From positions 1 to 26,127 of the IMG/VR virus record IMGVR_UViG_3300044294_000118: DNA of 26,127 bases. One strand, written 5' to 3'. Positions 7,237-13,677 of this stretch are shown here, in pieces. A program made the translations under genes and the position numbers. The DNA is from a virus. The notes beneath the pieces are model-generated. The model saw nothing but the letters and a program-made list of their open reading frames with translations, was not told where the DNA came from and did no database searches. The number at the start of each line of letters is the position of its first letter. Within the stretch, counting starts at the first letter, position 1.

Positions 7237-7400
7237 TTGCGCTTTGGCTTTTTAGCAGTTTTAGCGGCAGCCCTGAAATCAGCAGCAGTAGGGCGGCCTG
7301 GGTCACCTTTACGTGACATGCGCTCTTTACTACCAGCTTCAATACGTTCTTGCTTGGCGTGGATATTAGCGTAAAGGCCAGGCTTTTTAGGTTTGGGCAC
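7233..7400 (-). CDS. Small Lys-rich phage protein (KPGLYANIHAK-type)
   Basis: About 55 residues, starting PKPKKPGLYANIHAKQERI, with a central GSKERMSRKGDPGRPTA and a Lys/Ala-rich end AAAKTAKKPKRK. The segment 'KPGLYANIHAK..RI..GS.E.M...G..G.PT' is a conserved phage pattern found next to the RFGQQG-type protein. Both candidate starts are GTG. I prefer the one giving VPKPKKPGLY because it overlaps the preceding gene by only 14 bases and matches how I recall homologues beginning; the other is 21 bases upstream (7421). Function is unknown. The Lys-rich, probably disordered tail suggests nucleic-acid contact or internal head location, as inference only. Confidence 0.68.
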   Translation of the reverse strand: MPKPKKPGLYANIHAKQERIEAGSKERMSRKGDPGRPTAADFRAAAKTAKKPKRK

Positions 7401-8604
7401 CGTAACGTTTGCGTAGGTCACTTAATGATAGCTCAGATCCATCGTCTCGGACAAGTTTTGCAATAGCAACCCTTGGTCCATATTTTTTTGATAGCATCTC
7501 AAAATATGGCACCTTTTCTACTCCTAATGCTTTAGCCTTAGTCGTTGCATCTTGCTTAAACAGCCACTCACCATATGTCATGTCTTCTGGTACTTGACCC
7601 AATGCACTAGCACGTGTACTCTTGGCCGGTGGTATAAAGCCTAACTCTTCATAATCTATAACTGCAACAGTAGTGCTGCGGCAATTAAAATGCTGCGGTG
7701 GTGTTGGACCTTTGCCATATTCAAATTCTTGGCCATCTAATGCACGGCAAATGCTACTGGTACGAGTATCAAGCGTTGCAATATAACGATATTTTTTAGT
7801 AATATCTTGATTAGCCTTGTACACTTGTTGGCTCGCTGCATTAGCAACTTCGTTGATGCTAGTGCGAACCAATGTAATTACTTGATTATTAGCCACTGCT
7901 GTTAGTTCACCGCCTGCAGCCGCTAATTGCCGTACTGATAACGGGCCATAATCACCAAACTGTAGTTTACCAATTAACCGTTTGGCTATAGATGGAGTGG
8001 TTTCACCTGTTAATAATCCATTACGTACTACCTGGCTGAACCGCTCCGCTTGATCTTCTGCAATACCACGAAATGTTTTTTCAACTGCTTTTCCATTTGG
8101 TAACGTAATCATTGTACCTTGAGTTGCGGTTAAGTTAAACGTACCAGTGCCAACCTGTCGCGCCAATGCTTCTGTACCATAGACCGACTCAAATAAATCA
8201 TCGCTAAGCGCCACCACATTTAGCTGCGTTGGATCAGTTGTTACTACTGATTGCGCAAATTGTGGACTAATTTCTACGGTATTAACTGCAGTACGAATCC
8301 CGGCTGGTAATACTTTACGCAATTGTTCCGTAACAAAATCTGATTGTAATTCTGCTAATCCTTGCAATTCAGCAGATAATAATGTAATACTACCGCCAAC
8401 CCATGTGTTAAGGCTATCTTTTAGTTGTGCAAGTATTGCACGTAATCGTGCCGCTTTAGTTGGTGCTGCCAACTCATCAGTTGTTCGCAACTGATTAACG
8501 GCATCAATAATAATATCATTATAGGTTATTATTATTTGTTTGGCAACACTATTGCTATATCGATTTAAATCAATCGCATTACGATATAATTCCGCTGGTG
8601 TCAT
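7387..8604 (-). CDS. Minor head / head morphogenesis protein (SPP1 gp7 / Mu F-like)
   Basis: A 405-residue protein encoded directly after the portal gene with a 26-base overlap, the normal place for this family. The diagnostic C-terminal block lies near residues 274-310: YIATLDTRTSSICRALDGQ, then PPQHFNCRS. This is the Cys/His-containing 'D.rtc..C..ldG......pp.H.nCRs' signature of Mu F/SPP1 gp7 domains. Upstream is mostly helical, including GLLTGETTPSIAKRL. Members bind the portal, enter the procapsid and act in DNA ejection. A strong GGAGG ribosome site precedes the ATG by about five bases. An extra C-terminal tail of roughly 90 residues follows the signature. Confidence 0.9.
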   Translation of the reverse strand: MTPAELYRNAIDLNRYSNSVAKQIIITYNDIIIDAVNQLRTTDELAAPTKAARLRAILAQLKDSLNTWVGGSITLLSAELQGLAELQSDFVTEQLRKVLPAGIRTAVNTVEISPQFAQSVVTTDPTQLNVVALSDDLFESVYGTEALARQVGTGTFNLTATQGTMITLPNGKAVEKTFRGIAEDQAERFSQVVRNGLLTGETTPSIAKRLIGKLQFGDYGPLSVRQLAAAGGELTAVANNQVITLVRTSINEVANAASQQVYKANQDITKKYRYIATLDTRTSSICRALDGQEFEYGKGPTPPQHFNCRSTTVAVIDYEELGFIPPAKSTRASALGQVPEDMTYGEWLFKQDATTKAKALGVEKVPYFEMLSKKYGPRVAIAKLVRDDGSELSLSDLRKRYGAQT

Positions 8605-9961
8605 TCAACCCTCCATTTGCAGTTGCATTTAGTTCTTCTTCAATATCAAAATTATCACCCAATACTTCACCATCAGCAAGCTGTTGCAATAATGTTTCTT
8701 GTGTAATAGTACCAGCAGTATAGAGTTGTAATAATGCCTGGATTTCTTGTGGTTCTAGTCTTGCGCCAATAAAATCACGATTTACTAAACAACTGCCAGC
8801 CGCTTCAGTATTGCCTAAAAATTGTGCATGATATTGTAAACAATTATCTATCATGTCTTGCATATTTTGTGCAATCACCATCATAGTGCTATCGCCCTGA
8901 CTACGGTCAATTCGCTTAGCTTCTGCTGTTTCAGCACCCAGCTTCTGTCCTAATACCGCCGACAATCCAAGCTCATTAATCTGCGCTGCTAATTGTTCAA
9001 GACGCTTGAACTGATAATCAAAACTACTACCACCTGGTTCGATATATTCAGCACGGCCATCAGCAGGAAATGCAATTGCTTCTCCTGGCCCTGCTGATAC
9101 TTCCTCAGCAGCAGATGGAAAACCAAAAAATGCTAACATCGGTACTGCTGAGATATGTAATTGGTTATCAAGATCTGATTGGATTTGATAAGTTTTAAGA
9201 TTTAATTCAGCAATATCTTCTAGCGGTGGTCTTGATTCTAAATACCCAACACGATTACAATATGCAATACTAAATGGTATTTCAGGAATACTAGTAGTGC
9301 CTTCATCAATAATTTGAAACGTACCTTTATCTTGTTTTTGATGTAATTGATATGCACCTGGTGTTAATACTCTAATTTGTTCTACTGCTTTTTCGCCATA
9401 TTTACCATCAGGTATTAATACAGATTCAAGTAACCGCAACATGCTAAGTTGTTTCTGGCCGTCTTTTATTTCCGTACGCCATCCTAAAATTTGTCTCGGT
9501 GTATATGTACACCAATATGGACGACCACCAGTTGGTGGTGCATCAACTAATACACCAATATGGCCATAACGTACTAATTTACGTGTAGTTTCATACGTCC
9601 ATACGTTAAGGTCATTACCTTCTAAATCAACATCAAACAATTGTTCACGGATAATGTCGCTCGTGTCATCTAATCGTACAGGTTTACGTGTTAACATCCC
9701 GGCCAACATCCGCTCAAGCCGTTGGTAATACGGTGGTACAACACTACGTGCTAAACGGTTATCGTAAGATTCATCTAATTCACGTGGTTCTTGTGGTAAA
9801 TATCGCCGATGGCGGCGTCTCATCCCATAAGTGCCTTGTAATAAGTCTTCAATTAAGATCCAATGCGCCTCTTGGGCATACCACGCAGTATTAGGATCAT
9901 TAACATTGGAAACCTTACGTGTTGCTGTTGTGCGCCCGTAGAAGTTGTAACCGGTGTACAT
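8579..9961 (-). CDS. Portal protein (DUF4055 type)
   Basis: A 460-residue protein placed between the terminase genes and the minor head protein. Its N-terminal third has the pattern of DUF4055 portal proteins: RRYLPQEPRELDESYDNRLAR, followed by ERMLAGMLTRKPVRLDD, and then RKLVRYGHIGVLVDAPPTGG with WCTYTPRQILGW. Near residues 340-375, ELGLSAVLGQKLGAETAEAK corresponds to the long stem and wing helices. Portals form the twelve-fold ring at one capsid vertex, through which terminase pumps DNA and to which the connector binds. The start is ATG with only a weak ribosome site. The C-terminus is acidic and Asn/Gly-rich, as often seen for the crown region. Confidence 0.88.
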   Translation of the reverse strand: MYTGYNFYGRTTATRKVSNVNDPNTAWYAQEAHWILIEDLLQGTYGMRRRHRRYLPQEPRELDESYDNRLARSVVPPYYQRLERMLAGMLTRKPVRLDDTSDIIREQLFDVDLEGNDLNVWTYETTRKLVRYGHIGVLVDAPPTGGRPYWCTYTPRQILGWRTEIKDGQKQLSMLRLLESVLIPDGKYGEKAVEQIRVLTPGAYQLHQKQDKGTFQIIDEGTTSIPEIPFSIAYCNRVGYLESRPPLEDIAELNLKTYQIQSDLDNQLHISAVPMLAFFGFPSAAEEVSAGPGEAIAFPADGRAEYIEPGGSSFDYQFKRLEQLAAQINELGLSAVLGQKLGAETAEAKRIDRSQGDSTMMVIAQNMQDMIDNCLQYHAQFLGNTEAAGSCLVNRDFIGARLEPQEIQALLQLYTAGTITQETLLQQLADGEVLGDNFDIEEELNATANGGLNDTSGIIS

Positions 9962-9993
9962 GATTAGATCCGTTGCTTAGTGATGGTGTACCA

Positions 9994-10146
9994 TCAGTTT
10001 TCATCATCTTCTTCGCATTCATCATCGTCAGCAATAAAAACTTGCTGCAACAGGTTGTATTTTTTTATTTCAAGAAACCCAATCACCTCGGCAATAGTTG
10101 AGCCACTTTCAATCATTTCGTCGATTGCAGCATTCAGTTGTTCCAT
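9994..10146 (-). CDS. Small acidic protein between terminase and portal
   Basis: A 50-residue ORF that fills the gap between the large terminase and the portal gene. It starts MEQLNAAIDEMIESGSTIAE and ends in an acidic run, ADDDECEEDDEN, so it is very negatively charged. An AAGG ribosome site lies about four bases before the ATG. Base composition and codon phase fit a real gene, and otherwise the tight operon would have an unusual 219-base gap. Small helical acidic proteins at this location are known in other phages, but their roles vary. It may be an assembly factor or DNA mimic; this is speculation. Function is unknown. Confidence 0.65.
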   Translation of the reverse strand: MEQLNAAIDEMIESGSTIAEVIGFLEIKKYNLLQQVFIADDDECEEDDEN

Positions 10147-10180
10147 GAGCCTTGCATCGTTCTACTTTAGTCTAGCATCT

Positions 10181-11524
10181 TTAATACAACCTAATGCCAG
10201 TTCCACGGCCCGCAGCCGCATAAAGTGGGTTAAATTCACGCCATACCAAATATCCTAATGCATCATTCATATGATCAAAACCTGATTCCTTATCCGGTTC
10301 GCCTTTATCGGTATAGCATTGTAGCTCTAAACATTCGATTAGCCGTTTACATCGTTGGTGAACATTAAGCCTAATTTGACCTTTACCATTTTCTAATAGT
10401 GCTTGTACTGCTGCAATACGATCACGTACAGGTGGATTTGCTCGTGGCGATTGATTTAACATTCCATAAGATTCCAAGATTTGGATATCGGTGCGTGTTG
10501 CATTGGTGCTACGGTTACCACCACTGGCATCTGGGTAAACATAAATACGCCGCTGCGGGTAACGAGCTAAGATCTGTTGCGCCAATGCATCAGTATCATG
10601 AACGCCGCTGATTTCATCAATTACTACCAGGCTGCCACCAATGCGTAGACTAATAATCGCCGACATATTGCCAATATTAAAATCAATGCCTATTCTTAAC
10701 GATTCGTTGTCAATATTTGATAATTCAGTAATTACATGTTTATTGCGATCGAAGCGATCATATACAGTGCCGGTAGTTAGGTTTACAAACTCACCATCGA
10801 GATATGCACGCAATAGGCTTGGATCGTAGTTGGCTTCTAGCCGCTCGATAAAGTCCGGCGGCAAGTGTGGGTTATCAGCAGTACGCATCTTAATTAGATG
10901 CCGATCACTACGTTGTTTTGCTTCATCACTGCCAAATGTATTCCACATCCACCTAAATCCTTCTGGTGTTGATGCAACTGCAAATTGCCTTATATTACCG
11001 GCGCGTAAACGACCAAGAATTTTGGGAAATGCTTTATTCGCAATGCTTGGAGCTACGGTATCGATCTCATCAGCCAATACCCATGCAAGATTAAGACCAA
11101 TAATACGAGACCAATTTTCAAAACTACGGCATAAAATTTTAGTATCACCACCCGGCAAATGCAACATATATTCCGGTAATGGTGACGCGCGAAAGGTATA
11201 TGGGATTTCATAATGATCTAAAAACTGATCAAAATCATTTTGCCAAATATCACGTATTAATGGTCCGGTAGGTTCCATTACACAACCAATGAATCCTTGA
11301 TTAGCAGCAGCCAGCAATACCGCTTTAGCGCATAAGGCGCGTGTTTTGCCTGCACCATATCCAGCACTAATACCGAGGATTTGTGTTGCAGTATCATCTA
11401 CAAATGCAAGTTGTCCTGGATGTAAATTTAACTTAATTCGTAATAATGTTGCTGATAAATTAAAAACTTTCTCTGGTGATGATTTTAATTCAATATCAGC
11501 CAATCGCCTAAGAATCTTCGACAT
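10181..11524 (-). CDS. terL: Terminase large subunit (ATPase and nuclease)
   Basis: About 447 residues. The ATG at this position is preferred over an in-frame TTG one codon upstream. Residues near 55-62, GYGAGKT, are the Walker A loop, and WVLADEID is the Walker B with its catalytic Glu. AVASTPEG is the coupling motif. The C-terminal RNase H-like nuclease shows IGIDFNIGN, a YVYPDASGG strand, and DHMNDALGYLVW near the end, supplying the metal-binding acidic residues. The enzyme pumps DNA into the procapsid through the portal and cuts the concatemer. It overlaps the small subunit gene by 17 bases. All expected motifs are present and length is normal. Confidence 0.93.
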   Translation of the reverse strand: MSKILRRLADIELKSSPEKVFNLSATLLRIKLNLHPGQLAFVDDTATQILGISAGYGAGKTRALCAKAVLLAAANQGFIGCVMEPTGPLIRDIWQNDFDQFLDHYEIPYTFRASPLPEYMLHLPGGDTKILCRSFENWSRIIGLNLAWVLADEIDTVAPSIANKAFPKILGRLRAGNIRQFAVASTPEGFRWMWNTFGSDEAKQRSDRHLIKMRTADNPHLPPDFIERLEANYDPSLLRAYLDGEFVNLTTGTVYDRFDRNKHVITELSNIDNESLRIGIDFNIGNMSAIISLRIGGSLVVIDEISGVHDTDALAQQILARYPQRRIYVYPDASGGNRSTNATRTDIQILESYGMLNQSPRANPPVRDRIAAVQALLENGKGQIRLNVHQRCKRLIECLELQCYTDKGEPDKESGFDHMNDALGYLVWREFNPLYAAAGRGTGIRLY

Positions 11525-11987
11525 CAATTAACTGCTCACCGGTCTTTGATTGTATACGTAATAATAGTTCGCGCTCTAATTCTGGTGATAAATTAGATTC
11601 TGCTAATGCTTGCACTGCAAGTTCTATACCCTCCTGTCTTGCTTTTATGGTTGCTGCATTATCACTATAATGCTTACGAAATGCAGGTGAATGTGTAAGC
11701 ATCCATTGAGCATCTCTGGTATTGCCTTCTTCTGCTGCCTTTGCAATGATATTGGCTAATCGCATACCACCTTTTGCTCTGCCCTCATTAATAGCTTGCA
11801 AAAGCAACAATTCTAATTGGGTAGATTTATCCGTTTTTGCATTAGAAATCCATTCACATAATGAACGATAAGAAACCCCGACAGCGGGTGCAATGTGTTC
11901 TAATGGGCCACCATATGCCGCTAAAATACGCACTTTATCTATAAGTTCATAATTGAGCTTATAGTGTTTGCGCATTAAATTTGCCAT
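11508..11987 (-). CDS. terS: Terminase small subunit
   Basis: A 159-residue protein immediately upstream of and overlapping the large terminase gene. The N-terminal part has a helix-turn-helix with KVRILAAYGGPLEHIAPAVG and SYRSLCEWISNAK, suited to recognising the packaging site. The middle is helical (ELLLLQAINEGRAKGGMRLA, a likely oligomerisation zone), and a segment with RDAQWMLTHSPAFRKHY follows, which resembles terminase small subunits from many siphophages. The C-terminus is acidic. Its start ATG shares a base with the stop of the clamp gene (TAATG), tying the packaging genes to the replication genes in one transcript. Position and fold pattern make the call firm. Confidence 0.87.
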   Translation of the reverse strand: MANLMRKHYKLNYELIDKVRILAAYGGPLEHIAPAVGVSYRSLCEWISNAKTDKSTQLELLLLQAINEGRAKGGMRLANIIAKAAEEGNTRDAQWMLTHSPAFRKHYSDNAATIKARQEGIELAVQALAESNLSPELERELLLRIQSKTGEQLIDVEDS

Positions 11988-13030
11988 TAGGTTCTAATTT
12001 GGATAGGCATGATAAGGTAAGTTTGACTGGTCACATCAGGATTTGTCAAAGTTATGGGTGAAGTTGAGGTATTGGCACTGATAGTAATGGTATCAGAAGA
12101 AAAAGCACGTAAGCCATCAGCAAGGTAATTAGGATTTAACCCAAGTGGGGGTAGTGTACCAGCAATGGGGATTGATTCAATACCGCTATTGGCATCAAAT
12201 TCAGCTGTAATATTAAGTTGACTAGCAGACGCATTAAGTTTAACCACATCATGGCCAATTACTGCGATACGTTCAATAGCGGACAATAGTTGGGAGCGAT
12301 TAATTGTGGCGGTATGAGAGAAGGTTGGTGGTATAAGGCTTTGTACTGCTGGGAATTCACCTTCTAATATGCGACTAATTATTGTAGTGTCATTAATATT
12401 AAAAGCAACATGGGCTTTATCAACTGCGATTGTAAGAGATGGTTGTTTTGCTAATGTAAGACATTTAATAGGTATCACTACATCAAGTGGTATGGTAAAC
12501 GGAGTAGAAATCACGCTAAGTCTATGACCATCGGTTGCCTCTAGTTGTAAATGATCATCAGTACAAATAAAATGCACTCCACAAAGGATTTGTTTAGAGG
12601 GATCAGTTGATGCTGAGGGTAGAACAGCAGATAATGGTGTCAGGTCAACTGATTCACCGATAGCATCAACAATTGGTAGTTCAGGATAATCTGTAGGGTC
12701 ATCACAAGCTAGGCTATAAGATCCGTTTGTAGAAGTAAGTTTGAATTGATTACCTTCAACAGTAAGTTGTATTGCGGCAAATGGATCCATACGGCTAATA
12801 ATATCAGCTAATGTTCGATATGGTACTACGGTAGACCCATTAGATTGAACAGAAGCAGGAATACTACTAATGATACCTAGTTCGAGATCATAAGCAGTGG
12901 CAGTTAGTTTATCATCAGAAGCAATGAAATAAATACCAGCAAGGATTGGATGTGATGGTTTAGAAGAAATTGCACGACTAACTGATTTAAGCAAACCAGC
13001 TAGATCAGATTGTGATGTCAGAGCTTTCAT
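11987..13030 (-). CDS. dnaN: DNA polymerase III beta sliding clamp (DnaN-like)
   Basis: A 347-residue protein that reads as a complete three-domain bacterial clamp, slightly shorter than cellular ones (about 366-385). Recognisable parts are SRAISSKPSHPILAGIYF and a GTDLE-like AYDLELGI in domain 1, then VPYRTLADIISRM and DYPELP. Domain 2 has SKQILCGVHF and ATDGHRLSVI, and the C-terminus is YLIMPIQIR, corresponding to the conserved PMRL end. The wording of the N-terminus and the domain junction is closer to cyanobacterial DnaN than to E. coli as I remember them. It would hold the host replicase, or another clamp-binding enzyme, on phage DNA. It is followed directly by the terminase genes, an uncommon arrangement. 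Confidence 0.88.
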   Translation of the reverse strand: MKALTSQSDLAGLLKSVSRAISSKPSHPILAGIYFIASDDKLTATAYDLELGIISSIPASVQSNGSTVVPYRTLADIISRMDPFAAIQLTVEGNQFKLTSTNGSYSLACDDPTDYPELPIVDAIGESVDLTPLSAVLPSASTDPSKQILCGVHFICTDDHLQLEATDGHRLSVISTPFTIPLDVVIPIKCLTLAKQPSLTIAVDKAHVAFNINDTTIISRILEGEFPAVQSLIPPTFSHTATINRSQLLSAIERIAVIGHDVVKLNASASQLNITAEFDANSGIESIPIAGTLPPLGLNPNYLADGLRAFSSDTITISANTSTSPITLTNPDVTSQTYLIMPIQIRT

Positions 13031-13214
13031 GAAGAATTGAGATGATGGTGTCGTAGTCGTTATTAAATCTAAGAACTACATCAAGTGGTAAATAATCACT
13101 GTCATCTTGGGCGTTATCACGAATTGCAGCAGCAACAGCTAATGCTTCATATAGAAGGTCATTAAGGCGTTCAACGACTGGCATCTGTTTGGCTGAGATG
13201 TTGGCATAAGACAT
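13005..13214 (-). CDS. Small protein upstream of the clamp gene, unknown function
   Basis: About 69 residues from the preferred start MSYANISAKQMPVVERL. A longer form would begin at 13280 inside the preceding gene without better support. The product is mostly helical in its first half (RLNDLLYEALAVAAAIRD) and acidic (NAQDDSDYLPLD), with a C-terminal helix NNDYDTIISILHES. It overlaps the preceding RHH-like gene by 44 bases and the clamp gene by 26 bases, which argues for coupled translation but also means much of it lies in shared sequence. No family is recognised. It might be a small replication accessory protein, judging only by location. Confidence 0.5.
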   Translation of the reverse strand: MSYANISAKQMPVVERLNDLLYEALAVAAAIRDNAQDDSDYLPLDVVLRFNNDYDTIISILHESSDITI

Positions 13215-13422
13215 GAGCAACAATTGCCTCGATGGTAGTACGTGGAATGTCGCCGCGCCATTTATGGCATGTTGCAGCAACGATCTTATGGTACTCCGCT
13301 GTGGTCAATCGTGCAATAGCGCGATTGCGGACGAGGTGAGCACGTGGGATACCAGCAGCAGCGGCTTGTGCATTGAGGCGCGATAGATCAGCGTCAGACA
13401 CATTAAGTTTAATTTCAGGCAT
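13171..13422 (-). CDS. Ribbon-helix-helix-like DNA-binding protein next to the repeat array
   Basis: An 83-residue basic protein. The N-terminal part reads as a ribbon-helix-helix domain: strand PEIKLNVS, first helix DADLSRLNAQAAAAG, turn IPRAHL, and second helix VRNRAIARL. Such proteins bind as dimers to short DNA repeats through the paired strands. The remaining residues include CHKWRGDIPRTTIEAIVAH, which is helical and without known function. The start lies only 18 bases from the first copy of the GGTTGGAC repeat family, so self-regulation or origin binding via these repeats is a natural hypothesis. It is the first gene after the array in the leftward operon that continues to the clamp and terminases. 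Confidence 0.62.
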   Translation of the reverse strand: MPEIKLNVSDADLSRLNAQAAAAGIPRAHLVRNRAIARLTTAEYHKIVAATCHKWRGDIPRTTIEAIVAHVLCQHLSQTDASR

Positions 13423-13440
13423 TGGTTATGGGGTGAAGTG

Positions 13441-13677
13441 GTCCAACCTTGTTGGTGAGGTTGGACGAGGTTGGACAGGGTTGGACACCAGTGGGGGACT
13501 GGGGTTTCCTATACGTCCAACCTCGTCCAACCTAAGTATATATAAAAAAGGAAAAAAGGGAGGTATGGGGGCAGGGATTACAGGAGAGTTAGTGAAGTAG
13601 GTTGGACCACAAGGTTGGACGAGACAAAAACCAGTGGTAGACAGGGTTTTGGACGACCAACCTGCTTAAGGTTGGAC
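13441..13677. repeat. GGTTGGAC iteron-like repeat array with AT-rich core
   Basis: Nine perfect copies of the octamer GGTTGGAC occur in both orientations. Direct copies start at 13459, 13469, 13479, 13600, 13613 and 13670; inverted copies (GTCCAACC) start at 13441, 13515 and 13525. A near-copy GACCAACC lies at 13655 and forms a 7-bp hairpin with the copy at 13670. Three direct and two inverted copies are spaced exactly 10 bp apart, about one helical turn. Between them lies an AT-rich stretch with TATATA and A-runs (13533-13557). The region is essentially non-coding and sits between the primase gene and an RHH gene. It looks like a replication origin, an operator, or both. Confidence 0.82.

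Noticed and set aside
13373-13600. Plus-strand open frame of 75 codons spanning the GGTTGGAC repeats
   Set aside because: Its sequence largely reflects the repeats and A-runs and its first part is antisense to the RHH-like gene; nothing suggests a protein.
13441-13677. CRISPR-like array
   Set aside because: The repeats are only eight bases long, occur in both orientations and have spacers of variable, mostly very short length; no cas genes are present.
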